Shown: positions 49,867-59,706 of the stretch, piece by piece
Layout: each line of letters begins with the position of its first letter
How positions within the stretch are numbered: the first letter of the stretch is position 1
Assembly (NCBI RefSeq): GCF_029867415.1
Contig: NW_026706271.1
Location: forward strand, 62,001 to 126,000
Direction of reading: 5' to 3'
Source: Vicia villosa
Lineage: Eukaryota; Streptophyta; Magnoliopsida; Fabales; Fabaceae
Length of the DNA: 64,000 bases
Made by a program: the position numbers and the translations under genes
The notes under the pieces: generated by a model
The model's database searches: none
Seen by the model: the letters and a program-made list of their open reading frames with translations, nothing else
Told to the model about the DNA's origin: nothing

Positions 49867-51072
49867 TGTTAGAACAAGATTTGTTCTGATCAATTATCTT
49901 AGTTTTGATGATAACAATAATATGAATTTTGCTTAAGATAATATGGTACTCTAATCCAATGCAATTTCCTTTTCAGGAAATATATAAAGAGTATGCATAA
50001 TTCAGCGCTCAGAAGCTTTGTCTCAAAGGGTTCAGCATGCAACATCAGAACATGGTCTGGCAAGACATCAGAAGATGGTCGAAGCAGAATCAGAACATGG
50101 GTCTATGGAAGCATCAGAAGAACATGAGATCAGAAGCACTGAAGTTCTGATGGTATCACGCTCAGAAGCACTTCAAGGTCAGAAGATCAGAAGATACTTT
50201 GCACCAAGCTGTTTGACTCTGATGATATTCAAACGTTGTATTCACAAACATCAGATCAGAAGGAAGTACATGTGGCAGGCTACGCTGACTGACAAAAGGA
50301 ACGTTAGAAGCTATTAAAGGCAACGTCAGTAGACACAGTGTGAACAAGGCTCGAGGTAGTTGACAAAAGCGTATAACATTAAATGCGATGCTGTACGGAA
50401 CACGCAAAGCATTAAATGCACTCAACGGTCATCTTCTCCAACGCCTATAAATATGAAGTTCTGGTGAGAAGCAAGGTTAACGATTCTGAACAAAACAACT
50501 CATATTAACTTGCTGAAACTCTGTTCTATTCAAAGCTCAGAATCTTCATCTTCATCAAAGCTCACTACATTGCTGTTGTAATATATTAGTGAGAATAAGC
50601 TTAAACGATAAGAGAAATATCACAGTTTGTGATTATAGCTTTTAAGAAGCAATTGTAATACTCTTAGATTTGATTACATTAAGTTGTAAGGAACTAGAGT
50701 GATCGTGTGGATCAGAATACTCTAGGAAGTCTTAGAGGTTATCTAAGCAGGTTGTAACTAGAGTGATCGTGTGGATCAGAATACTCTAGAAAGTCTTAGA
50801 GGGTATCTAAGCAGTTGTTCCTGGAGTGATCAGTGTGTGATCAGAAGACTCTGGAAGACTTAGTTGCTGACTAAGTGGAGAACCATTGTAATCCGTGCGA
50901 TTAGTGGATTAAATCCTCAGTTGAGGTAAATCATCTCTGCGGGGGTGGACTGGAGTAGTTTAGTTAACAACGAACCAGGATAAAAATAACTGTGCAATTT
51001 ATTTTTATCGGTCAAGTTTTTAAAGCTACACTTATTCAAACCCCCCCTTTCTAAGTGTTTTTCTATCCTTCA
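49867..51072 (+). repeat. 5' LTR of SIRE-like copy 2
   Basis: 1206 bp, TGTTAGAACAAG to TATCCTTCA. Three repeats of about 65 bp lie downstream of the TATA box (50694-50880). By eye it differs from the 3' LTR at about ten places, nearly all before the TATA box. Confidence 0.95.
50446..50453 (+). promoter_or_regulatory. TATA box of the SIRE-like copy 2 5' LTR
   Basis: TATAAATA in the context ACGCCTATAAATATG, conserved in all three full LTRs of the family in the window (48946, 50446, 60288). Confidence 0.75.
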
Positions 51073-51074
51073 AT

Positions 51075-51086
51075 TGGCATCAGAGC
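51075..51086 (+). other. Primer binding site of SIRE-like copy 2
   Basis: TGGCATCAGAGC, an 11 of 12 match to the initiator tRNA-Met primer site, two bases after the LTR. Confidence 0.8.
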
Positions 51087-51158
51087 GCCGGTTCTAAGGT
51101 GCAAGCACTTAACCGTGTTTAGAAAAGATTCAGGAAGAGAAAAACGCTTCAGTAAAAG

Positions 51159-53072
51159 ATGGCTGATGAAACTGCAAAGTCTACATCTACATCTGGCTCT
51201 GCTGAGCAACACAACGGTAACAATGGTTATACTAGACCGCCGGTATTTGATGGTGAAAACTTTGAATACTGGAAAGATAAACTGGAAAGTTACTTTCTTG
51301 GTCTAGATGGTGATCTATGGGATCTTCTGATGGATGGTTACAAACATCCGGTAAATGCCAGTGGCGTAAAGCTGACAAGGCAAGAAATGAGCGATGATCA
51401 GAAGAAGCTTTTCAGGAATCATCATAAATGCAGAACTGTTTTGCTGAATGCTATCTCTCATGCTGAGTATGAGAAGATATCTAACAGGGAAACGGCCTAT
51501 GACATATATGAGTCCTTGAAAATGACTCATGAAGGAAATGCTCAAGTCAAGGAGACTAAAGCTCTTGCTCTAATCCAGAAATATGAAGCCTTCAAGATGG
51601 AGGATGATGAAGACATTGAAAAGATGTTTTCAAGATTTCAAACTCTTACTGCTGGATTGAGAGTTCTTGACAAGGGATACACCAAGGCTGATCACGTAAA
51701 GAAGATCATCAGAAGCTTACCCAGAAGATGGGGTCCTATGGTGACTGCATTTAAGATTGCGAAGAATCTAAATGAAGTCTCTTTGGAAGAGCTAATCAGT
51801 GCCCTGAGGAGTCATGAAATTGAACTGGATGCAAACGAGCCTCAAAAGAAAGGTAAGTCTATTGCATTAAAATCCAATATCAAGAAATGCACTAACGCTT
51901 TTCAGGCTAGAGAAGAAGATCCTGAAGAATCAGAATCTGAAGAAGAAGATGAACTGTCCTTGATCTCCAGAAGGCTAAATCAACTCTGGAAGAACAAGCA
52001 AAGGAAGTTCAGAGGCGTCAGAAGTTCAAAGAAATTTGAACGTGGAGAATCTTCTGATGACAGAAGATTTGACAAGAAGAAGGTCATGTGCTATGAATGC
52101 AATGAGCCTGGACACTTCAAGAATGAATGTCCAAAACTTCAGAAGGAAAATCCCAAGAAGAAGTTTCATAAGAAGAAAGGTCTTATGGCAACCTGGGATG
52201 AGTCAGAAGATGATTCAGACTCTGAAGATGAGCAGGCTAACTGTGCGCTGATGGCGACAGAAGATGACGGATCAGAATCTACATCAGAATCAGATTCTGA
52301 AGAGGTATTTTCTGAACTTACTAGAGATGAGTTAGTTTCCAGTCTAACAGAACTTCTGGAATTCAAGTCTCAGATTAGTCTCAAATACAAAAAGCTGAAA
52401 AAGCTATTTGAATTTGAAACAAAGAAGCTTGAGTTGGAGAATTCTGAATTAAAAGAAAAACGTTTAAAAATATCCAATAATGTTGGATCTCCTTCTGATT
52501 CAGAAAAATCCACTCCTAGTCTAAACCATATTCTGAAAGAATATGATTTAAGTTTCAGGAAGTTCTTATCTAGAAGTATTGGCAGAAGTCAGCTAGCTTC
52601 TATGATATATGCTGTGTCTGGAAACAAAAGAGTCGGCATTGGTTTTGAGGGTGAAACCCCATACAAACTTGAACCTGTTGATGAAATGAAAATCACATAC
52701 AAGCCATTGTATGATCAGTTCAAGTATGGCCACTCCCATGATATTAGGCACACTTCACATGCTCAAAGTTTTCACATAACACACACCAAAAAGCATGTGA
52801 CACAACTTAGGAAATATCATGAAACTCATATTAAGAATTATCATGCTGTTCCTCCTTCTGCTTACAATGTTAAACCTAAGTTCAATCAGAACTTGAGGAG
52901 AACTAACAAGAAAGGACCCAAGAAAATGTGGGTACCTAAGGATAAGATTATTCCTATTGCAGATATCCTTGGGTGCAAAAAGGACAAAGCACAACATGTC
53001 GTGGTACCTGGACTCTGGATGCTCACGACACATGACAGGAAGAAGGTCTATGTTCCAAGACCTGGTGCTTAA
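51159..53072 (+). CDS. gag: SIRE-like gag protein, 637 aa
   Basis: The particle protein of the retrotransposon. The ATG is the first after the primer site. The N-terminal 200 residues form the copia gag core (RPPVFDGENFEYWKDKLESY, then KMEDDEDIEKMFSRFQTL). An acidic and basic linker follows, then a zinc knuckle at residues about 311-324 (CYECNEPGHFKNEC), a Ser/Glu/Asp-rich stretch, a Glu/Leu/Lys-rich probable coiled coil (about 395-435) and a His-rich, basic C-terminus. The frame is intact. Its last 116 bases overlap the start of the pol frame, which lies one base forward; the tail ending PRPGA is therefore an out-of-frame reading of the protease DSG region. Copy 1 shows the same arrangement, so this is probably a family property. 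Confidence 0.9.
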   Translation: MADETAKSTSTSGSAEQHNGNNGYTRPPVFDGENFEYWKDKLESYFLGLDGDLWDLLMDGYKHPVNASGVKLTRQEMSDDQKKLFRNHHKCRTVLLNAISHAEYEKISNRETAYDIYESLKMTHEGNAQVKETKALALIQKYEAFKMEDDEDIEKMFSRFQTLTAGLRVLDKGYTKADHVKKIIRSLPRRWGPMVTAFKIAKNLNEVSLEELISALRSHEIELDANEPQKKGKSIALKSNIKKCTNAFQAREEDPEESESEEEDELSLISRRLNQLWKNKQRKFRGVRSSKKFERGESSDDRRFDKKKVMCYECNEPGHFKNECPKLQKENPKKKFHKKKGLMATWDESEDDSDSEDEQANCALMATEDDGSESTSESDSEEVFSELTRDELVSSLTELLEFKSQISLKYKKLKKLFEFETKKLELENSELKEKRLKISNNVGSPSDSEKSTPSLNHILKEYDLSFRKFLSRSIGRSQLASMIYAVSGNKRVGIGFEGETPYKLEPVDEMKITYKPLYDQFKYGHSHDIRHTSHAQSFHITHTKKHVTQLRKYHETHIKNYHAVPPSAYNVKPKFNQNLRRTNKKGPKKMWVPKDKIIPIADILGCKKDKAQHVVVPGLWMLTTHDRKKVYVPRPGA

Positions 53073-55767
53073 GTCTGGAGGAGAAGTCAAGTTTGGAGGA
53101 GATCAGAAGGGCAAGATAATTGGCTCTGGAACTATAAAGTCTGGTAACTCTCCTTCCATTTCAAATGTACTTCTTGTAGAAGGATTAACACATAACCTCT
53201 TATCTATCAGTCAATTGAGTGACAATGGTTATGATATAATCTTTAATCAAAAGTCTTGCAAGGCTGTAAATCAGAAGGATGGCTCAATCCTATTTACCGG
53301 CAAGAGGAAGAACAACATTTATAAGACAGATCTGCAAGATCTTATGAGTCAGAAGGTGACTTGTCTTATGTCTGTTTCTGAAGAGCAGTGGGTCTGGCAC
53401 AGAAGATTAGGTCATGCTAGTTTGAGAAAGATTTCTCAGATTAACAAACTGGATCTTGTCAGAGGACTCCCTAATCTGAAATTCAAATCAGATGCTCTTT
53501 GTGAAGCATGTCAGAAGGGCAAGTTCTCCAAACCTGCATTCAAGTCCAAGAATGTTGTTTCTACCTCAAGGCCATTAGAACTCTTGCACATTGATCTGTT
53601 TGGCCCAGTCAAAACAGCATCTGTCAGAGGGAAGAAATATGGATTAGTCATCGTAGATGATTATAGCCGCTGGACATGGGTAAAATTCTTGAAACACAAG
53701 GATGAGTCTCATTCAGTGTTCTTTGATTTCTGCATTCAGATTCAATCTGAAAAAGAGTGTAAAATCATAAAGGTTAGAAGTGATCATGGTGGTGAATTTG
53801 AGAACAGATTCTTTGAAGAGTTCTTCAAAGAAAATGGTATTGCCCATGATTTCTCTTGTCCTAGAACTCCACAGCAAAATGGAGTTGTAGAACGAAAGAA
53901 TAGGACTCTGCAAGAAATGGCCAGAACCATGATCAATGAAACCAATATGGCTAAGCATTTCTGGGCAGAAGCAATAAACACTGCATGCTATATTCAGAAT
54001 AGAATCTCTATCAGACCTATTCTAAATAAGACTCCTTATGAATTGTGGAAGAATATAAAGCCCAACATTTCATATTTCCATCCTTTTGGATGTGTATGCT
54101 TTATTCTGAACACTAAAGATCATCTTGGTAAGTTTGATTCCAAAGCACAAAAATGTTTCCTTCTTGGATATTCTGAACGCTCAAAAGGCTACAGAGTATA
54201 CAATACTGAAACATTGATTGTAGAAGAATCAATCAATATCAGGTTTGATGATAAGCTTGGTTCTGAAAAACCAAAGCAGTTTGATAATTTTGCAGATTGT
54301 GATATTGATGTAACAGAAGCCGTTGAGCCAAGAAGCAACGCATCAGAAGCAGAGCTTCCCAGAAGCAAAGAATCTGAAGATCAAGTATCAGCTTCTCTGG
54401 AGAATCTAAGCATTTCTGAAGAACCATCTGTCAGAAGATCATCCAGACTCATCTCTGGTCATTCAGAAGATGTCATTCTTGGAAAGAAGGATGATCCAAT
54501 CAGAACAAGAGCATTCCTTAAGAACAATGCAGACTGTCAATTAGGTCTTGTATCTTTGATCGAGCCAACTTCTGTTGATCATGCTCTAGAAGATCCATAC
54601 TGGATAATTGCTATGCAAGAAGAACTGAATCAGTTTACAAGGAATGATGTTTGGGATCTTGTTCCTAGACCAGATGGATTCAATATAATCGGTACAAAAT
54701 GGGTCTTCAGAAACAAGCTCAGTGAGAAAGGTGAAGTGGTAAGGAACAAAGCCAGACTGGTGGCTCAGGGTTACAGTCAGCAAGAAGGGATTGACTATAC
54801 AGAAACCTTTGCACCAGTGGCCAGGTTAGAATCTATTCGTCTATTAATTTCATTTGCCACTCAACATAACATCACTCTCTATCAGATGGATGTTAAGAGT
54901 GCCTTCTTAAATGGTTATATAGATGAAGAAGTTTATGTCCATCAACCTCCTGGTTTTGAAGACTCTATGTCTCCTAATCATGTTTTTAAACTAAAGAAAT
55001 CGTTGTATGGATTGAAACAAGCTCCCAGAGCTTGGTATGAACGCTTAAGTTCTTTCCTTCTGGATAATGGTTTCACTAGAGGAAAAGTGGACACTACTCT
55101 CTTTTGTAAAACCTTTAAAAGGGATATTTTAATTTGTCAAATATATGTAGATGATATTATTTTTGGAACATCTAATGCTACACTTGGAAAGGAGTTTGCT
55201 GAGTCTATGCAGGCTGAGTTTGAAATGAGCATGATGGGAGAACTCAAGTATTTCCTTGGAATACAAATAAATCAAACATCAGAAGGAACGTATGTTCACC
55301 AAACCAAGTATGTGAAGGAACTTCTGAAGAAGTTTAATCTTCTAGACTGCAAAGAAGCCAAAACTCCTATGCATCCAACATGCATCCTAGGTAAGGATGA
55401 GGTAAGTAAGAAGGTAGATCAGAAGTTATACAGAGGTATGATTGGATCTCTTCTATATTTGACTGCTTCTAGACCTGACATTCTGTTCAGTGTTTGTTTG
55501 TGTGCTAGATTCCAATCAAATCCTAGAGAATCTCACTTAACTGCTGTTAAGAGAATTCTAAGGTATCTGAAAGGTACTACTAATGTTGGCTTAGTTTACA
55601 GAAAATCTAAAGAATACAACTTAGTAGGATTCTGCGATGCTGACTATGCTGGAGACAGAATTGAAAGAAAGAGTACTTCAGGAAGTTGCCAATTTCTTGG
55701 AAGTCATTTGATCTCCTGGTATAGCAAGAAGCAAGCAACTATTGCTCTATCAACAACAGAAGCATAG
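52957..55767 (+). pseudogene. pol: SIRE-like pol: protease, integrase, RT, RNase H start
   Basis: Read in the frame +1 to gag; there is no convincing own ATG, and expression presumably needs frameshifting. Domains numbered from 52957: protease DSGCSRHMTG at 19-28, pre-integrase (HRRLGHASLRKI...CEACQKGKF) at about 147-195, integrase with D213, D276 and E312 (D35E spacing), an acidic linker, RT from about 570 with YVDD at 730-733, and RNase H from about 885 (FCDADYAGD). These motifs fit the SIRE/Maximus lineage. The frame is open until TAG 55765-55767, which is the first three bases of an inserted hAT element, so the catalytic C-terminus is separated (56469-56795). Confidence 0.92.
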
Positions 55768-55966
55768 GGATGTCAACTTGCCTCCGTTAGCGGGGATCCC
55801 CGTAGATATTCCCCGTTTGGGGCCCCAAAGACGGGGAATTTTCCCCCCGCGGGGATGGGGATGGGGAACAAAGTCTCCCCGAAGGACTTCGGGGACGGGG
55901 GTGGCGTAAATATCCCCCGCCCCGTGGAGTTCCCGCCCCGCATAAAATAGCCAAATGTCCTTAATT

Positions 55967-56014
<48 letters not shown>

Positions 56015-56460
56015 AAATTATTATGTAAGTGTATCTGTCATTTCATATTAATTAATCTTATAAACAAATTTAAAATATATATGCATTGTTAGTAAAAGAG
56101 TGAGATCTAAATAATTATTTCAAGTTTATTTTAAGTTTGAAGTTTTGGTGGTCATGACACTCAATATTATAGATTAAATATTGTTAATACAATATATTTA
56201 TCGTAAAGGAATAATTTATAAATTTCTCGTGGTTACTTTTTGAAGCTTTTACTGTTAATTTGGTTTTAAAAAATAATAATCATGTCTATGGATCTCTGCA
56301 TGGGGATCCGTGGGGACCCGCGGGGATCCGCGGGGACGGGGATGGGGGACAAAATCCCCCCGTAGCGGGGACCCGAAGCGGGGATGGGGAATAGATTCGA
56401 TGGAGGGAATTATGATGGGAATTTATCCCCCGGCCCCGCCCCGCCCCATTGACATCCCTA
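55765..56460. mobile_element. Non-autonomous hAT element in RNase H, 696 bp
   Basis: Perfect 12 bp inverted ends TAGGGATGTCAA (55765-55776) and TTGACATCCCTA (56449-56460), and perfect 8 bp duplications CAGAAGCA (55757-55764 and 56461-56468). The arms are strikingly GC-rich (GGGGATCCCCG, GGGGACGGGGATGGGG words) around an AT-rich middle with a (TA)n run at 55973-56009. No transposase is encoded. It is the innermost insertion of the nest and splits the RNase H frame. Confidence 0.95.
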
Positions 56461-56468
56461 CAGAAGCA

Positions 56469-56795
56469 GAATATGTCGCTGCTGCTGGTTGCAGTACACA
56501 GATGCTCTGGATGAAGAGTCAGCTAGAAGATTATCAGATATATGAGAGTAACATGCCTATATTCTGTGATAATACTTCTGCTATATGTTTATCTAAGAAT
56601 CCTATTCTTCATTCAAAAGCTAAACATATTGAGATTAAACATCATTTCATAAGGGACTATGTTCAGAAGGGTGTTCTATCTTTAAACTTTGTGGATACAG
56701 ACCATCAATGGGCTGATATCTTTACAAAACCCCTGGCTGAAGATAGGTTTAAGTTCATTCTGAAGAACATCAGTATGGATTTATGCCCAGAATGA
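56469..56795 (+). pseudogene. SIRE-like pol C-terminus (RNase H end)
   Basis: This is the remainder of RNase H after the hAT insertion: EYVAAAGCSTQMLWMKSQL, FCDNTSAICLSKNP, KHIEIKHHFIRDYVQKG and ADIFTKPLAEDRF. It ends at its natural stop at 56795. It stays in the pol frame if the hAT element and one CAGAAGCA are ignored. It carries the later catalytic Asp residues of RNase H but cannot now be made as part of pol. Confidence 0.92.
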
Positions 56796-57255
56796 GAAGA
56801 TGAGAAGTTCTTATGTATGAGTATCTTCTGAAATGAAATTGTTTTTTTGTTTATAAGAAGTTCTGATTGAAATCAATTAGAAATTGTGATTCAGTTATTA
56901 CTAACGTTTCATTGTCTAAGTTGATTCAGAATCTCTTTAAAAGCAAAGCAGCTGTAACTGGCTATCCAGATGGTAAACACGTGTTCACTATTCCTGGACA
57001 AGCGTGCGTGCAGTTGAGGGGACGTCTACTTAGGTAATTGTGCAAATCACGTCTTTTGTCATTATTATCTCTCCTCACGTCACGTAACATTAAATGCTTT
57101 TCATCATTTACTCTCTTTCAGTTTTCTTTTTATATTCTTCAAACGTTTCTTTTCCCTCTTATATTTCTCTCTCTTTGCATTCAGTTTCTTTTTCGTTCTC
57201 TCTCTTTGCATTCATATCATAAACCCTAGCAGTTTCCAATATCTGCAACTTCATC
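56796..57255 (+). promoter_or_regulatory. Spacer with promoter-like leader before the third ORF
   Basis: Between pol and the third ORF lies sequence resembling a plant gene leader: CACGTCACGT (57076-57085, bZIP-type ACGT cores), TATATTC (57131), a long CT-rich tract with the word CTCTCTCTTTGCATTCA twice, and AAACCCTA (57221-57228), the telo-box common in 5' leaders of plant growth genes. This suggests, without proving, separate transcription of the third ORF. Confidence 0.4.
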
Positions 57256-58485
57256 ATGAATCCATCGTCAAGCTCTGGGAATCAAGATAATGATCGAAAA
57301 CAAAAGAGAAAGGCAACTGCTGAACTAGAAACCAAACCAAAAAGAGTAAGGATCACCTATGACCCTCTCAAAGTGAACCCGTTTGAAGCTATGATGTCTG
57401 GAAACTACTCTAGACGTGTGTATCAACCCCTTGACGGTACCCCTCAATCACCTCCCTCTTCACAGACCTCCACCACCTCTTCCTCCTCATTCATCCTCTC
57501 GGAACCACCTTCTTCACCATCTGATATCTCCTCTCCTTCAACCCATCCATCAGATATTTCTTCATCTCTCTCACACCCTTTTCCCACCAGAACACCTAAC
57601 CCCTACAGTGTTGTTTTTCCCGACTCCAGGTTCACTGTCAACCCTCCAACCCCTACCACTCAATCATTTCTGGAGCTTTTACATTCTGATGTAAATGGCT
57701 GGTTGGAGATTCTGGGTGCTGCTCACCTTAACCATCTGGATGAGTATGCTACAAGCAACCTTTGGGATACCTTTCGTCAGGATTTTCTGGTTAGGGCTAC
57801 AGACACTCAGAGAAGGATCATGTCTGAAGCTCCTGGTGTTCGTGGTCTTCGGTTGGAAGTTGGTGAAAGCAGCTATCACCATCTCATCAGGAACAGAAGA
57901 GTTCTTGAGGAGAAGATACCTGCAGATGAGTTGGAAGAAGAAAATCTCTGCAGAGACATCGTGGTGTGGAGACCATGGTTTCCTGTGCTGACTGGAGATC
58001 TTCAGTGGCTGTTTAACTGGTTCAGAATGAACCCTTCTGAAAAAGCACCTCACATGGTCTTTCCAGTAGTGGTTTATCCTGCTGAAGTTGCTGGTCCTAC
58101 TCCTCCAACAAACCTAGCAGCTATTCTTCAAGCGTTGGAAGTTGGAACTTCTGAGCTGCCTGAACCAGAATATGCTAAGGCTACTTCTGAGTCAGACTCA
58201 GATGAGGAGATGGAAGATGCACAAGCTGAAGACCTTCCAGAAGATCACCCTGCTGAGATTGCTGTCCCTTTTGGCAGAAATTCTGGTGCCTCTTCTTCTG
58301 GTGAAGCCTCAGCTCTGATGGAAACCTTGGAAGCTCTTCATCAGAATCAAGCTATGCTGGCTTCTCGTTTGGACGCGCAAGAAGTAGCCAATGCTGAGTT
58401 TCGCTCCTTCATGGCAAGGCAAGCTACAAGAACTGACGGGATTCATGATGTTCTGGCGCGGATTTTGCGTAGGCTAGGATCTTAG
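57256..58485 (+). CDS. Third ORF of SIRE-like element, 409 aa, function unknown
   Basis: Intact frame between pol and the 3' LTR, the position where some SIRE elements carry an envelope-like ORF. No signal peptide or membrane segment is visible, so an envelope role is unsupported. Residues about 15-33 hold two basic clusters (RKQKRK, KPKRVR) resembling a bipartite nuclear signal. Residues about 65-130 are Ser/Pro/Thr-rich, and 135-275 form a folded-looking core (HSDVNGWLEILGAAHLNHL, WRPWFPVLTGDLQWLFNWF). An acidic stretch (SDSDEEMEDAQAEDLPEDH) follows, and the C-terminus (about 350-409) is a probable coiled coil. The start is the first ATG after the CT-rich leader. An AATCAATGAAAAG sequence about 75 bp downstream could serve polyadenylation. 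A captured host gene or a lineage-specific accessory protein are the main options. Confidence 0.75.
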   Translation: MNPSSSSGNQDNDRKQKRKATAELETKPKRVRITYDPLKVNPFEAMMSGNYSRRVYQPLDGTPQSPPSSQTSTTSSSSFILSEPPSSPSDISSPSTHPSDISSSLSHPFPTRTPNPYSVVFPDSRFTVNPPTPTTQSFLELLHSDVNGWLEILGAAHLNHLDEYATSNLWDTFRQDFLVRATDTQRRIMSEAPGVRGLRLEVGESSYHHLIRNRRVLEEKIPADELEEENLCRDIVVWRPWFPVLTGDLQWLFNWFRMNPSEKAPHMVFPVVVYPAEVAGPTPPTNLAAILQALEVGTSELPEPEYAKATSESDSDEEMEDAQAEDLPEDHPAEIAVPFGRNSGASSSGEASALMETLEALHQNQAMLASRLDAQEVANAEFRSFMARQATRTDGIHDVLARILRRLGS

Positions 58486-59692
58486 TCCTTTGGTCTTTGT
58501 AGTTTTCTTTCCTTGTTGCATCTGTTTTCCTGCATTCCTCTTTTGTAATCTTTCTTGTTGAAATCAATGAAAAGTTATTTGTGTTTCTTTCCTTTTGTCT
58601 CTTGCTTTGCATCTGAATCTTTTATGCTTTTTGATATTATGACAAAAAGGGGGAGAAAATATATGATAAATGATCTGATTAATATTATCAGTTACCGGGT
58701 AAAGCTCCCACACATTCACTAACAAGAACTGCAAGTTCTATATGGTTTAAGTGTTTTGCAGGTATAAAGAAGTGAAGAGAATCTTCAAAGCACACAAGAA
58801 GCAAAACCATAAGAAGCGTTATTCTGTAAAAAGAATAAGCTCATGGAAACTGAAGCAAGCTGAGTGCTGTCAAGCTTCAGAATCAGAAGCACTGATAATA
58901 GAATTTGATCCATATTTGTCTATTTGCTCTGACAAAATTCTATTTGCTCTGATACATTACTTTAGCCTATATGGCTCTGATACATATCATGTATTCTAAT
59001 ATACATTTTATGTTCTGACTCGTTCATGCTGACTTTTGTCGTTTAGTTTTTGTTCTGTAACATTTCAGGATGTAGAGATGCTCTGATGATGCTCTGGTAC
59101 ATTCAACAATGTTCTGATACAAATCTAGCATGAAGTGATGTTGGTAGAAATTCAAAGCTCTGAAGCTATCCGAGGGAAGCAGAAATCAGAAGCTGTGAAT
59201 GTTCTAAAGATCCAGAAAACTCAAGTTCTGAAGCTGTCCTAAATGGAAGCAGAAATCAGAAGCTGTGAATGTTCTGAAGATCAAAGAAATTCAAGTTCTG
59301 AAGCTGTCCTAAATGGAAGCAGAAATCAGAAGCTGTGAATGTTCTGAAGATTAAAGAAATTCAAGTTCTGAAGCTGTCCTAAATGGAAGCAGGAATCAGA
59401 AGCTATGAGTGTTCTAGGGATCTAAAGAAATTCAAGTTCTGAAGCTGTCCAATGGAAGCAGAAGTCAGAAGCTATGAATTCTCTGAAGACAGAAGCTTAT
59501 GTGATCGTCTCTACCGAAATAATCAGGGAAGTCTTTTATTAAAGTTCTTCGAGTATTTATTTCAGGGGGAGATTGTTAATCTCAGGGGGAGACATATTCA
59601 CATGCTTATGCTATAGCTGTGTAATTTGTCTTTTGCCGACTGCTCTTTCTGATCGCAAATTCATATCATTTATATATGTTTTTGTCATCATC
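58486..59692 (+). other. Long 3' spacer of SIRE-like copy 2
   Basis: Non-coding. It has a purine tract AAAAAGGGGGAGAAAA at 58644-58659, repeated TCTGATAC/GCTCTGA words, the 70 bp tandem array at 59161-59475, and two further purine tracts at 59565 and 59585. Confidence 0.7.
59161..59475 (+). repeat. Tandem array, five copies of about 70 bp
   Basis: Units begin TGAAGCTGTCC (59161 as a variant, then 59229, 59299, 59369, 59440) and contain GAAGCAGAAATCAGAAGCT and GTGAATGTTCT. The middle units are almost identical and the outer ones diverged, as in expansion by unequal exchange or strand slippage. Confidence 0.92.
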
Positions 59693-59706
59693 AAAAAGGG
59701 GGAGAT
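59693..59706 (+). other. Polypurine tract of SIRE-like copy 2
   Basis: AAAAAGGGGGAGAT directly precedes the 3' LTR start TGTTAG. The same GGGGGAGATTGTTA 14-mer, spanning tract and LTR start, also occurs at 59565-59578. Confidence 0.88.

Noticed and set aside
53713..53981. Minus-strand ORFs inside SIRE-like pol, and similar shadows across all element genes
   Set aside because: They lie opposite conserved integrase and RT coding sequence and have no motif of their own.
57256..58485. Envelope protein
   Set aside because: Position fits the envelope-like ORF of some SIRE elements, but no signal peptide, membrane segment or surface-protein motif can be seen.
59161..59475. CRISPR-like array
   Set aside because: The units are contiguous tandem repeats without unique spacers, in a plant retrotransposon.
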